A DNA stretch of 64,000 nt from the NCBI RefSeq assembly GCF_017815135.1, contig NZ_JAGJCF010000003.1, positions 1 to 64,000 on the forward strand, written 5' to 3'. The stretch comes from Jiella mangrovi (GTDB lineage: Bacteria > Pseudomonadota > Alphaproteobacteria > Rhizobiales > Rhizobiaceae). The notes beneath the pieces are model-generated. The model did no database searches, was not told the origin of the DNA, and was given only the letters and a program-made list of their open reading frames with translations. The translations under genes and the position numbers were made by a program. This document shows positions 34,401 through 43,138 of the stretch, in pieces. Numbering within the stretch: position 1 is the stretch's first letter; each line of letters opens with the position of its first letter.

Positions 34401-34939
34401 GAGCGGGCCTCTTTGGTGGTCTCGTCGAAGAGCTCGGTCTGATGGGTGACCTGGTAGGGACCATCGAGGACGAGCCGCATGATCTCCGCGACATATTGCA
34501 GAGCCAGCATCAGCGTGCCGACCGGCATCGGCAGGAGCGGCATCCACAAGGGCACGGCCCAGACGGTGTCGCTGGTCCAGCCGCCGCTCCACGCCTCCTC
34601 GAAGTGGATCCAGCCGGCATAGGCCAACATCGCGACGAAGAGGAGGGAGAACACAGCCGCGAGCAGCTGCATCACGAGCCGCACACGCAAGGGCGCCGCG
34701 ATCTGCAGGATGTCCACATTGACGTGGCCGCGCACGATCAGCACCCAGGGCGCCCCGATGAAGGTCGCCGCGACGATGGCATAGGCGGTGTATTCGGTCT
34801 GCCAGACCGTCGACCATCCGAGCGCATAGCGCACGAAGACCATGTGGCTGACGGACAGGACGGCGGACAGAAGCAGGACTGCGGCGAGAACGCCGAGACC
34901 GCGCGAGATCGCCGAAACCGCCGAAATGTAGAGGCGCAT
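34397..34939 (-). CDS. dctQ: TRAP transporter small permease (DctQ-type)
   Basis: A 180-residue membrane protein with four helices. The pattern RYALGWSTVWQTEYTAYAIVAATFIGAPWVLIVRGHVNVDILQ is typical of DctQ. The charged tail HQTELFDETTKEARS follows. It lies about 120 bp after the binding-protein gene and overlaps dctM, so it belongs to the same operon. Confidence 0.9.
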   Translation of the reverse strand: MRLYISAVSAISRGLGVLAAVLLLSAVLSVSHMVFVRYALGWSTVWQTEYTAYAIVAATFIGAPWVLIVRGHVNVDILQIAAPLRVRLVMQLLAAVFSLLFVAMLAYAGWIHFEEAWSGGWTSDTVWAVPLWMPLLPMPVGTLMLALQYVAEIMRLVLDGPYQVTHQTELFDETTKEARS

Positions 34940-35061
34940 TGAAGGTCCCTGAATAAAGGCGGGTGATCGAGGCGGCGAGGCCTGAAACCCGCCGTCACAT
35001 CACCCCGAGAGCGGAGCGCGGCGTCGGTGCGCCGCGGCTCCTGGTGCTTCGCAGATGGCGC

Positions 35062-36051
35062 CTATTCGACGGCAAGCGCCTCGTCGATCAGCTTCTGGCC
35101 GTTCGGCACCTTCTTGGCGAACTCCTTGTAGGAGGTCTCCTTGGCGATCTTCAGCCAGGCGTCATAGTTTTCCTTGGACATCGTCGTGACCTCGACGCCG
35201 TTCTCCTTGTAGACGTCGACGAGTTTCTGATCGAGGTCCTTGGCCTCGCCGGCGAAATAGTCCTGCGCGACCTTGCCCGCGGCCATCACGGCCTCTTTCT
35301 GCTTGTCGTCCAGGCGCTCGAAGGAGCGCTTCGACATCAGGATCGGCTCATACATGAACCACAGGGCGTTTTCGCCCGGGGCGGTCAGGCACTTGGCCAC
35401 TTCATAGATGCGGTAGGAGACCAGCGATCCCGAAGAGGTGTTGGCGCCGGTCAGAACGTTCTGCTGCATGCCGGTGTAGATTTCCGACGAAGGCATCGAG
35501 GAGATCGACGCGCCGGCGCCGACCAGCATTTCCTCGAATGCCGGGCCGGCGGCCCGCAGCACCTGGCCCTTGGCGGTCTCGGGCGAGGTGATGCACTCCT
35601 TCGAAGAAACGAAGCCGCCGGCGAGCCAGGCGTCCGACAGGACGATGGCGCCGGCCTTCTCGATCTCGGCCTTGATGTCCTTCATGAAGGGCGAATCGTT
35701 CAGCCGCGCGGCGCGCTCGTGGCTGCCGACGAGGCCGGGCATCAGGGTCGCCGAAAAGGACGGATGGCGGCCGGACGCATAGTCGAGCGGAAAGGCGGTG
35801 ATGTCGATCTGGCCCTTGGTGACGGCGCCCCACTGGTCTTTCGCCTTGAAAAGCGATTCCCCGGGGAACACCTGCAGCGTCAGCCCGACATCGGCCTTCT
35901 GCAGCTCCTTGCCGATCAGTTGCACCATCTCGTCGCGCACATCGCCCTTGCCGCCGGGCCACTGATGGGAAGCCCGCAGGGTCATGTCGGCAGCGACGGC
36001 CGAGCCGCAAAGGGCGAGGCCGCAGACGGCGGATAAAAGCAATTTCTTCAT
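35062..36051 (-). CDS. dctP: TRAP transporter solute-binding protein (DctP-type), probable malonate binder
   Basis: A 329-residue periplasmic protein. The signal peptide MKKLLLSAVCGLALCGSAVAA precedes DMTLRASHQWPGGKGDV; the SSMPSSEIYTGMQQNVLTGA segment is the usual substrate-Arg region for the family. The ATG at 36051 is preferred to one at 36057 because GGGAGGA lies at a good distance. It is the first gene of the dctPQM-matAB operon. Malonate is the inferred ligand from context. Confidence 0.9.
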   Translation of the reverse strand: MKKLLLSAVCGLALCGSAVAADMTLRASHQWPGGKGDVRDEMVQLIGKELQKADVGLTLQVFPGESLFKAKDQWGAVTKGQIDITAFPLDYASGRHPSFSATLMPGLVGSHERAARLNDSPFMKDIKAEIEKAGAIVLSDAWLAGGFVSSKECITSPETAKGQVLRAAGPAFEEMLVGAGASISSMPSSEIYTGMQQNVLTGANTSSGSLVSYRIYEVAKCLTAPGENALWFMYEPILMSKRSFERLDDKQKEAVMAAGKVAQDYFAGEAKDLDQKLVDVYKENGVEVTTMSKENYDAWLKIAKETSYKEFAKKVPNGQKLIDEALAVE

Positions 36052-36125
36052 GGTCATTCCTCCCGAGTGAAAACAAAGGGTCGCGCAAAGTCTGCGTCCG
36101 CGAGGCTCCTCCAAGCCTTGTGTGA

Positions 36126-36170
36126 AACCAACATCGGGTTGCACACGGTGTCAAGGTAATTGTATACGAT
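36126..36170. promoter_or_regulatory. mat operon operator candidate and divergent promoters
   Basis: A near-palindrome ATTGTATACGAT lies at 36159-36170, like the TTGTA/TAC site of GntR regulator MatR in Rhizobium as I recall. On the plus strand TTGCAC (36139-36144) and TATACG (36163-36168), 18 nt apart, would drive the regulator gene and overlap the operator, suggesting autorepression. On the minus strand TTGACA (36154-36149) could drive dctP. The palindrome centre would then lie roughly 45 bp upstream of the dctP start. Confidence 0.6.
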
Positions 36171-36197
36171 TGAGCCGAAAACGTCCTCGGCACGGTC

Positions 36198-36950
36198 ATG
36201 AACGATACCGCCAGATACGCCATCCCCGCCGATATGCTGGTTGAAAAGCTCGACGCCCGTCGTGCCGGCCGCCGGCAATCAAAGGCCGGTCGCGTCAAAT
36301 CCGGCGAGATACGCGAGATCCTCGAGCAGGAGATCGTCACCGGGGAGCGATCGGCAGGGGAGCGGCTCGACGAGCAGGCCGTCGCCGGCCGTTTCGGCGT
36401 GTCGCGAACGCCCGTGCGGGAGGCGATCAACCAGCTCGCTTCCGCCGGTCTGGTCGAGCTGATTCCCAATCGCGGCGCCTTCGTGCGCGAAACCGGCCTT
36501 GCCGACCTCGTCGAGATGTTCGAGGTGATGGCCGAAATGGAAGCCATGGCCGGCCGGCTCGCCGCGCGTCGCATCGACGCGGCCGGGCGGGCAAAGCTTC
36601 AGGTGGCGCTCCTCGCCTGTGAAAGCGCCGCGGCGCGTGACGCGGACGACGCGTCGGACGCCTATTATTACGAGAACGAGCGGTTTCACGAGGCGATCTA
36701 CGACGCTTGCGGCAACAGGTTTCTTGCCGGCGAGGCGAGGCGCCTGCATCAGCGGCTGAAGGCGTTCCGGCGCCTCCAATTGCGCGTCCCTCAGCGTATG
36801 CGGCAATCGCTGGCGGAGCACCGCCGGATCGTCGCGGCCATCGAAGCGAGCGACGGGGAGCGGGCGGAGGCCGAGCTGAAGGCTCACATCACCGTTCAGG
36901 GAGAGCGCTTCGCCGATCTTGTCGCCAGTCTGAAGCCGAAGGGCGACTGA
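36198..36950 (+). CDS. GntR/FadR-type transcriptional regulator (MatR-like)
   Basis: A 250-residue regulator. The wHTH region is at about residues 34-95 (SGEIREILEQEIVTGERSAGERL, RFGVSRTPVREAINQLASAGL), and an all-helical FCD effector domain follows (MFEVMAEMEAMAGRLAARR, YYENERFHEAIYDACGNRF with conserved N and H). It is divergent from dctP, the classic MatR position, so it likely senses malonate and controls dctPQM-matAB. The effector itself is not determined by the sequence. Confidence 0.88.
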   Translation: MNDTARYAIPADMLVEKLDARRAGRRQSKAGRVKSGEIREILEQEIVTGERSAGERLDEQAVAGRFGVSRTPVREAINQLASAGLVELIPNRGAFVRETGLADLVEMFEVMAEMEAMAGRLAARRIDAAGRAKLQVALLACESAAARDADDASDAYYYENERFHEAIYDACGNRFLAGEARRLHQRLKAFRRLQLRVPQRMRQSLAEHRRIVAAIEASDGERAEAELKAHITVQGERFADLVASLKPKGD

Positions 36951-37069
36951 GAGCGGTCACGGCTTTGTGACAGATGCCTGCCGGTTGGTGCGGCCGAACC
37001 CGAAGCTACTTCCTCACTGAGCCGATCAGTCTGAATCACTGTTCACCGATCTCGTAAGGAAGACCGTCC

Positions 37070-37600
37070 ATGCAGAAATTTTTGGCCGCCGCCGTGATCC
37101 CCATGCTGCTCGCGGCAGGTCCCGCTCTGGCGCAGACGACGCCCGACATGGGCGACGCCAAGAAAGTCGAGCTCAAGGGCACTGACGGGACATCCATGGG
37201 CACGGCCTCGGTCGTGCCGACGGCCCACGGCGTCATCATCGAGACCGATCTTCAGAATCTGCCCGATGGCGTCCACGGCTTCCATATTCACGAGACCGGC
37301 GCCTGCGACGGCGACTTCACCTCGGCCGGCGGCCATTACAATCCGTCCGGCGCCGATCACGGCTATCTCATGGAGGCGGGGCCGCATGCCGGCGACATGC
37401 CCAACGTGACCGCCATCGACGGGGCCGTGAAGGTCACCGTCTTCAATGGGGGCGTCAGCTTGACCGGGGGCGAGGCGCCGCTCGACGATGAGGACGGCTC
37501 TGCCCTGTTGATCCACTCCGGCGCCGACGACTATGCCTCGCAGCCTTCCGGGGATGCGGGAAGCCGCATCGCCTGTGGGGTGATATTCCCGGCCAGGTGA
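37070..37600 (+). CDS. sodC: Periplasmic copper/zinc superoxide dismutase
   Basis: A 176-residue secreted superoxide dismutase. The signal peptide ends near GPALAQ. Metal ligands appear in HGFHIHETGACD and FTSAGGHYNPSGADHGY, and the disulfide pair is in GACD and RIACGV near the C-terminus. A bacterial SodC loop GSALLIHSGADDY is also present. It stands alone between the GntR gene and mscS; an SD GTAAGGA lies upstream. It protects the envelope against superoxide. Confidence 0.94.
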   Translation: MQKFLAAAVIPMLLAAGPALAQTTPDMGDAKKVELKGTDGTSMGTASVVPTAHGVIIETDLQNLPDGVHGFHIHETGACDGDFTSAGGHYNPSGADHGYLMEAGPHAGDMPNVTAIDGAVKVTVFNGGVSLTGGEAPLDDEDGSALLIHSGADDYASQPSGDAGSRIACGVIFPAR

Positions 37601-37694
37601 TCGTCCCTACTTTGCCATCGAGGGAGCGGCAACCGGTCCGGGCCGCCGTCCTCGCATGACGGAACGGGCACAGGACGGGCGGTAAGATCACACG

Positions 37695-38732
37695 ATGGGA
37701 ATAGCATTCGCACAGACGGCCGCGCCGTCGGGGCAGGGCGGAAATCCGCCCGAGAGCGTCGATGCGGCAATGAAGCTCGATCCCGCCTTCGCGCTCGGCA
37801 AGGTCGAGAGCTGGGTCATCGGTTTCCAGAAGCTCCTGCCCAACATCGTCGTCGCGCTCGTCGTCTTTGCGATCTTCTGTTTCTTCGGCTGGCTGGTCGG
37901 GCGCCTATTCGTGCGCTGGGCCAAACGGCGCAGCCGCGACAATCTCGGCGAGGTGCTCGGCTCCTTCCTGAAATGGGCGATCATCGTCTTCGGCGTCCTG
38001 ATCGCGCTGACGATCGTCATCCCCTCGCTCAATCCGGCCGATCTTCTCGCCGGCCTCGGCGTCGGTTCCGTTGCGATCGGTTTTGCCTTCAAGGACATTC
38101 TGCAGAATTGGCTGGCCGGATTGCTTCTGCTCCTGCGCCAGCCCTTCCATGTCGGCGATCAGATCATCGTCAATGGCTATGAGGGGACGGTCGAATGGAT
38201 CGAGACCCGGGCGACGATCATCACCACCTATGACAAGCGCCGGGTGATCATTCCCAATTCCGACGTCTATTCGAGTGCCGTGACGGTCAACACGGCCCAC
38301 GAGCTGCGCCGCTCGCAATATGACGTCGGCATCGGCTATGGCGACCGGATCGATGTCGCGCGCGATGCGATCCTCGCCGCGCTGGCCGAGACGCCGGGCG
38401 TGGAGAAGGAGCCGAACTACGAGGTTCTCGTCTGGGATCTCGCCGCATCCTGGGTGACGCTCAGGGTCCGCTGGTGGACCAATTCCGTGCGCACAGACGT
38501 CGTCCATACCCAGGCGGAGGCGCTCGAACGGATCAAGGCCGCGCTCGAAGCAGCCGGTGTCGACATGCCGTTCGAGACGCAGGTCCTGCTTTTCCATGAC
38601 CAGAGCGAGGAGACCGACGGACGGCGCGGAAAGCAGCGCGAGGGCTGGCCGAAGCCGGCATCCGGCGAACCGCCGCGACCTGCGCGGCTTGTCCGCAGCG
38701 ATACTGGAGACGGTGAGCGAGCGAAAAATTGA
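37695..38732 (+). CDS. Small-conductance mechanosensitive channel (MscS family)
   Basis: A 345-residue channel. About three N-terminal helices (LPNIVVALVVFAIFCFFGWL and others) lead to the pore helix and MscS core LLAGLGVGSVAIGFAFKDILQNWLAGLLLLLRQPFHVGDQI. The beta domain (GTVEWIETRATIITTYDKRRVIIPN) follows, and a Lys/Arg/Pro-rich tail extends the usual length by about 50 residues. It releases solutes on osmotic downshift. Its own start MGIAFAQ looks like a short signal-like lead. Confidence 0.92.
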   Translation: MGIAFAQTAAPSGQGGNPPESVDAAMKLDPAFALGKVESWVIGFQKLLPNIVVALVVFAIFCFFGWLVGRLFVRWAKRRSRDNLGEVLGSFLKWAIIVFGVLIALTIVIPSLNPADLLAGLGVGSVAIGFAFKDILQNWLAGLLLLLRQPFHVGDQIIVNGYEGTVEWIETRATIITTYDKRRVIIPNSDVYSSAVTVNTAHELRRSQYDVGIGYGDRIDVARDAILAALAETPGVEKEPNYEVLVWDLAASWVTLRVRWWTNSVRTDVVHTQAEALERIKAALEAAGVDMPFETQVLLFHDQSEETDGRRGKQREGWPKPASGEPPRPARLVRSDTGDGERAKN

Positions 38733-38799
38733 CCGCCCCAGCGCGCCCAAAGGCTTCTTTCAACGCGACCGGACGCTGCCTTCGGACGGGCACCTGATG

Positions 38800-39411
38800 T
38801 CAGGGCAGCCAGGTAATCGGCTGGTAGCCAGGCAGTGCCTCGATGCGGCGCAGCCATGCGGAGATGGCGGGAAAGGCGTTGAGATCGAAGCCGCCTTCGT
38901 CCGCGACATGGGTATAGGCATAGAGCGTGATGTCGGCGAGGCTGGCTGATCGCCCGGCGAGCCAGTCATGCTCTGCGAGCCGCCGCTCCATGACGCCGAG
39001 CGCCTTGATCCCGCCTGCGAGGGTTTCCGCAAGGCGGTCGTCTGTCGCGAAGGCACTCAAGCGTGGATAGATGATCAGGGATCGACGGACGGCCACGAAC
39101 GGCTCGTGGCTGTATTGTTCGAAGAACATCCAAGACAGCATCTCGGCCCGCTCGAACGGGTCAGTCGGAACAAACGCCGTTCCTTCGCCGAGGTAGTATA
39201 GAATGGCGTTCGATTCCGGCAGGTAGCGCCCATCGTCGGTCTCGAGCAGCGGAACCTTGCCGACGGGGTTTTTCGTCAGATACTCCGGCCGTGCCGTGCC
39301 GCCGTCTTCAGTCGAAACCCCGATGTGTCTGAATGAGCGGCCAATCAGCGCGGCAAGCAGGCGCGGCTTGTAGCAGTTGCCGGAACTAGGCATCCCGTAG
39401 ATGGTGATCAT
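38800..39411 (-). CDS. Glutathione S-transferase family protein
   Basis: A 203-residue GST. The thioredoxin-like N-domain shows MITIYGMPSSGNCYKPRLLA, the cis-Pro region KNPVGKVPLLE and the ESNAILYYLGEGT; the helical C-domain has HDWLAGRSASLADITLYAYTH. A CxxS-like motif is absent; the S in PSSGNC may serve glutathione. The ATG at 39411 is used since GAGGA lies eight bases ahead. Substrate unknown. Confidence 0.88.
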   Translation of the reverse strand: MITIYGMPSSGNCYKPRLLAALIGRSFRHIGVSTEDGGTARPEYLTKNPVGKVPLLETDDGRYLPESNAILYYLGEGTAFVPTDPFERAEMLSWMFFEQYSHEPFVAVRRSLIIYPRLSAFATDDRLAETLAGGIKALGVMERRLAEHDWLAGRSASLADITLYAYTHVADEGGFDLNAFPAISAWLRRIEALPGYQPITWLP

Positions 39412-39493
39412 GAGCTGGTCCTCAGCGACAGTCTGCCGGGACGGTGCCATGATCAGGCGCGCCGGCGCCAATTCATTTTGATGAAGTGAGCGA

Positions 39494-40099
39494 TCAGACC
39501 AGGAGTTTTTCCAGCGACTGCTCGGTCTGGACCGAGGAAAACTCGATGGCGAAGCCGTCTTCGAGATGACGCACGACGCGGCCCTGCATCATGCCGAGGG
39601 TGATCCTCGAACTCAGGGCCGGGCGCACCTGGCAGCTCACCGCCGCGCCGGACAGCGACAGATCGATGATCTTGACCTCGTAGCGCCGGCCATCGTCGAG
39701 AACGATCTCGACCCGACGTTCGGTCGGCGTCAGGCGCTGATGACGACGGTCTTCGGGCAGGTCGAGTTCGCCGCGATTGGCGAACCATGTCAGCCGCGAT
39801 GCCAGTTTTTCGCGTTTGCGCTCGGTATTGACGAGGTCGACGGCAAATCCGCCGGGATAAAGGCGGGCAACCTTTCCTTCGAGCCGTCCGATGTGGTCGA
39901 TGTAGAAAATAATGCGCTCGCCCGCGCGTGGCTCGACAGGCGTTGCGACGGAGATGCCGCCCGGCGACATGTTTTCCACCCGGCAGGGGAACTCGTCGAA
40001 GCTTTCCAGCATGAACCGGCCAAGCAGATCGAGTTTCACGCGGCTGAAGCGGCGACGGTCGGTCGGTTCGGGGCGAGAAGGTTGAGCCATCATGTTCAT
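39494..40099 (-). CDS. Tandem PilZ domain protein
   Basis: A 201-residue protein with two PilZ domains. The first (about residues 13-100) has RRRFSR and ENMSPGGISV, the RxxxR and D/NxSxxG c-di-GMP motifs. The second (about 105-195) has RRHQR...RR and DLSLSGAAV. Both keep the motifs in at least degenerate form, so c-di-GMP binding is plausible, perhaps in motility or envelope control. It points away from the rhomboid gene, leaving a large intergenic region. Confidence 0.8.
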   Translation of the reverse strand: MNMMAQPSRPEPTDRRRFSRVKLDLLGRFMLESFDEFPCRVENMSPGGISVATPVEPRAGERIIFYIDHIGRLEGKVARLYPGGFAVDLVNTERKREKLASRLTWFANRGELDLPEDRRHQRLTPTERRVEIVLDDGRRYEVKIIDLSLSGAAVSCQVRPALSSRITLGMMQGRVVRHLEDGFAIEFSSVQTEQSLEKLLV

Positions 40100-40245
40100 C
40101 GCGATCCGCTCGCCCCTATCAACTGCGACCAACTGCCACCGGTGTGAGTCGCAAAAACATTACTCAGCGAGGGTTAAGAAATCGTGGAAACACGCCAGGG
40201 TTGGGGGGCGGACCACGGCCACGGGTGCGGCAAAATAGCGAGACT

Positions 40246-40274
40246 TTGAAACGTTAACGAAATTTCAGAGAATT
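40246..40274 (+). promoter_or_regulatory. Predicted promoter of candidate small RNA
   Basis: TTGAAA at 40246-40251 and AGAATT at 40269-40274 are spaced 17 nt. Transcription would start near 40281, giving a transcript of about 130 nt that ends at the terminator at 40378-40408. Confidence 0.35.
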
Positions 40275-40280
40275 GATTGC

Positions 40281-40410
40281 GGGGCCAACACGGCGACGTT
40301 ACCACCGTTTCGAGGACATTTCCGGTCTTCGTAGCGCAGCTTTTTTCTCGCTCCTGGCGGGAGCGGGCAAACTTTTCAACCGCCTGTCCCCCGGACAGGC
40401 GGTTTTTTCT
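40281..40410 (+). ncRNA. Candidate small regulatory RNA between PilZ and rhomboid genes
   Basis: Both flanking genes point away from this 571-bp gap (40100-40670), so the strong terminator inside it must end a transcript that starts here. The predicted RNA has an internal hairpin GCTCC-TGGCG-GGAGC at 40350-40364, ahead of the terminator stem. GGGAG- and CTCC-type stretches could pair with ribosome-binding sites. No reading frame longer than a shadow is supported. It resembles none of the small-RNA families I can recall with certainty. Confidence 0.45.
40378..40408 (+). terminator. Strong rho-independent terminator
   Basis: The stem CCGCCTGTCC (40380-40389) pairs perfectly with GGACAGGCGG (40393-40402) around a 3-nt loop, extended by AA/TT at the base, and is followed by six T. 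It stands between two divergent genes. Confidence 0.9.
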
Positions 40411-40670
40411 TGACGCAATATCAGCCGTTGCGGCTAGGCCGATTGCCGGGATCGGCCCCTCCTTGCGAATATTTTAACGTAAATGGTCGGGCTGAAAATC
40501 GCCGGATCGGGCTATCCCTGCACCGATCAATCTCGCCCATGATCGACGGCGCCGTTCCATCGCGCCGGCGGATATGCCAATTGAAGGCCGCCTCCCTGCC
40601 GAGGCACCGGATGCTGGCGGCGTCTTTCCGTGTCGGGCGACCGGGCATCCCAAACGGTGATGGAGATTTC

Positions 40671-41417
40671 GTGTCCGAGCAGCACGTTCCGAACGAACCG
40701 CGACCCGAAGCGTCGGTTCGTCCCCCGCCCGCTTTCAACGTTCCCGGTGTCATCCTGGTCCTCGTCGCGATCATGGGCGCGGTCCACGCCTATCGCACGC
40801 TGATCCTCGGGGATGTCGCTTCGGCACGTTTCGTGTTCGACTTCGCCTTCATTCCGAGCTGCTACGGCTCCGCCGACGACCTTTGTCTCGTCCGGCCCCT
40901 GGGCGCCGATCTCTGGTCACCGCTGACCTACGGTTTCCTGCATGGCAGCTGGACCCATTTCGGCGTCAACACGGTCTGGCTTCTGGCGTTCGGAACGCCG
41001 GTGGCGCGACGTCTCGGCACATCGCGGTTTCTGGCGTTCTGTGCCGTTGGAACGGTCGCCGGCGCGGCCGCCTTCTATCTCGTCAATGCCGGTCTCGACG
41101 CCCCGGTCATCGGTGCCTCGGGGACGGTCTCCGCGCTGATGGGCGGCGCCTGCCGCTTCGCCTTCGTCAGGACCTCCTCCTTCCGGGGCTTTTCCGCAAA
41201 TCGCTGGCACCCGGTGATGTCCGTCCGCGAGGCGCTGGCAGACCGGACGGTCCTCGTCTTCGTCATCGCCTTCTTCGTCACCAACTTCTTCGTCGGCTCC
41301 GGTGTCGGTGGCGCCCTGGGCGGAGGCGGCGAGGTCGCATGGGAAGCTCATCTCGGCGGCTTCGTCTTCGGATTCTTCTGCCTGCCGCTGTTCGACGGCT
41401 TGCGAACTCGCCGTTGA
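40671..41417 (+). CDS. Rhomboid family intramembrane serine protease
   Basis: A 248-residue membrane protein. The catalytic Ser is in IGASGTVSALMGG and the catalytic His in EAHLGGFVFGFF; the loop HGSWTHFGVNTVWL supplies the HxxxN region. About six helices are seen. A GTG start at 40671 with GGAG five bases upstream is used. Rhomboids cleave within membrane helices of other proteins. The substrate is unknown. Confidence 0.9.
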   Translation: MSEQHVPNEPRPEASVRPPPAFNVPGVILVLVAIMGAVHAYRTLILGDVASARFVFDFAFIPSCYGSADDLCLVRPLGADLWSPLTYGFLHGSWTHFGVNTVWLLAFGTPVARRLGTSRFLAFCAVGTVAGAAAFYLVNAGLDAPVIGASGTVSALMGGACRFAFVRTSSFRGFSANRWHPVMSVREALADRTVLVFVIAFFVTNFFVGSGVGGALGGGGEVAWEAHLGGFVFGFFCLPLFDGLRTRR

Positions 41418-41520
41418 CACGCTGCAAGACGCGGCAGAATTGCGCGTGAGCCAGACGGGGACTTGCCGTCTTGCTCGCATTGTCTCACCTTTCCTTATTT
41501 GGGAGAAACGGGAGGCAAGC

Positions 41521-41952
41521 ATGAATGTCGGACATATTCTGAAGGCCAAGGGTTCGGACGTCTTTACCCTGCGACCGGACGTGTCGCTGGCGGAGGTGGT
41601 CAGGCTGCTCGCCGAGCGGCGCATCGGCGCGATCGTCCTCCTCGACGAGGACGGGCGTGTCGCCGGCATCGTCTCCGAGCGCGACGTCGTTCGGGTGCTG
41701 GCGAAATCCGGTGCGGAGATTCTGGACAAGCCGATCGGCGAGGCGATGACGGCCAAGGTGCAGACCTGCACGAGCTCCACCCCGATCGAGGATGTGCTTG
41801 GGGTGATGACCCGCGGACGCTTCCGCCATTTGCCCGTCTACGAGGATGATCGGCTCGCGGGTATCATCTCGATCGGCGACGTCGTGAAGGCCAAGATCGA
41901 GGAAGCCGAACGCGAAGCCGAACAGATGCGTGAATATATTGCCGCCGGCTGA
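41521..41952 (+). CDS. CBS domain pair protein
   Basis: A 143-residue protein made of two CBS motifs: LRPDVSLAEVVRLLAERRIGAIVLLDEDGRVAGIVSERD and TCTSSTPIEDVLGVMTRGRFRHLPVYEDDRLAGIISIGD, with an amphipathic acidic helix at the end. CBS pairs bind adenosyl nucleotides and regulate partners; stand-alone forms are common in Hyphomicrobiales. Start ATG at 41521 with GGAGGC upstream. Confidence 0.9.
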   Translation: MNVGHILKAKGSDVFTLRPDVSLAEVVRLLAERRIGAIVLLDEDGRVAGIVSERDVVRVLAKSGAEILDKPIGEAMTAKVQTCTSSTPIEDVLGVMTRGRFRHLPVYEDDRLAGIISIGDVVKAKIEEAEREAEQMREYIAAG

Positions 41953-42037
41953 GATGTCTTGCAGGCGAGACGAGATCTGTCGCCGAACTTCAGGGCGGCC
42001 GTGACAGCCGCCCGCAGCCCGGCACGATAGCCCGCGT

Positions 42038-43033
42038 TTATGCTCGCAGCGTCTCGGCCTGGTGGTTCTCCGCCATGCGCTGGATTTCCGACATGCGGCT
42101 CTTGGTGGCGCTGTAGCCGATCTCGATCGCCTCGGCTGCGCGGAAGAACTCCCATAGGCCGATGTCGCGCACGCGCGGCTGCAGCGAAAGATCCGGCGGA
42201 TCTCCGGCAAGGCGTGCCCGCGAGATGCGATCCTGGATGATGTTGAACGCGTCGACCATCGTGCGGGTCAGGCCGAGCTTCTTGCGCCGCTGGGCCGCGA
42301 AATCGCGCTCGTCGTCGGGCGGCGAGACTCCCTGAAAGGCCTGGGCGCCATCCGCCTGGTCGTCGCTCGCCCGCATTCTGAGGACGGCGGCGCGGCCGAA
42401 GAGGTCGTAGTGCAGGTTGACGGCCATGACGTTCTGCTGTTCGAAGACGCGGCAGACATTGGCCGGTACGGGATTGACCAGCGCGCCGTCCATCAGGCGG
42501 CGGCCGCCGCATATCACCGGCTCGAAGACGCCGGGCAGCGCATAGGATGCCCGCATGGCAAGGACGAGCGAGCCGGAATCGAGCCAGACTTCGTGGCCGG
42601 TCTGGGCATCCGTCGCAACGCAGATGAGCGGCCGACTGAGATCTTCGATCTTCGTATCCGACAGGGCCTCCGTCAGTCGCCGGGAGAGCCTCAACCCGCC
42701 GATCAGGCCGGAGCCGCCGATCCTGAAGTCGAGATAGCGGATCAGGCCGCGCCGGGTCAGCGAGCGCGCAAAATCCTCGAGCTCGGAAAGCTTGCCGGCC
42801 AGATAGCAGCCCCCGACCAGCGCGCCGATGGACGTGCCGGCAATCATCGAAATCGGGACCTGGCCTTCATCCAGCGCCCTGAGGACGCCGATATGGGCCC
42901 AGCCCCGCGCTGCACCGCCGCCGAGGGCCAAGGCGATGCCGGCCGAAGGTTTCGGCTGCGTCAGAGCGGGGCTCTGCGACAGCTGCGGTTGGCCGCTCGG
43001 TTCTTCGCGCCAACCGAAGACACGCTCGAGCAT
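42038..43033 (-). CDS. Patatin-like phospholipase family protein
   Basis: A 331-residue patatin-family lipase with the Gly-rich anion loop LALGGGAARGWAHIGV, the nucleophile motif GTSIGALVG (Ser in GxSxG) and the catalytic Asp in MDGALVNPVP. The fold is complete (Ser-Asp dyad). There is no clear signal peptide. The location downstream of hisI and folE on the same strand is common in this order. Confidence 0.92.
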   Translation of the reverse strand: MLERVFGWREEPSGQPQLSQSPALTQPKPSAGIALALGGGAARGWAHIGVLRALDEGQVPISMIAGTSIGALVGGCYLAGKLSELEDFARSLTRRGLIRYLDFRIGGSGLIGGLRLSRRLTEALSDTKIEDLSRPLICVATDAQTGHEVWLDSGSLVLAMRASYALPGVFEPVICGGRRLMDGALVNPVPANVCRVFEQQNVMAVNLHYDLFGRAAVLRMRASDDQADGAQAFQGVSPPDDERDFAAQRRKKLGLTRTMVDAFNIIQDRISRARLAGDPPDLSLQPRVRDIGLWEFFRAAEAIEIGYSATKSRMSEIQRMAENHQAETLRA

Positions 43034-43138
43034 GGCTGCCCTCCGGTTCCGGTCGTTCAGTTCAATGAGCCTAGCCCGAACTCTTGACCATCCTGTTAAA
43101 GATCGAAGGCCTTACGATTGCAACCGGCTTTGGTCGTC

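Noticed and set aside
40277-40477. 66-residue frame over the terminator region
   Set aside because: It runs through a strong terminator hairpin, lacks a ribosome-binding site and has no family match.
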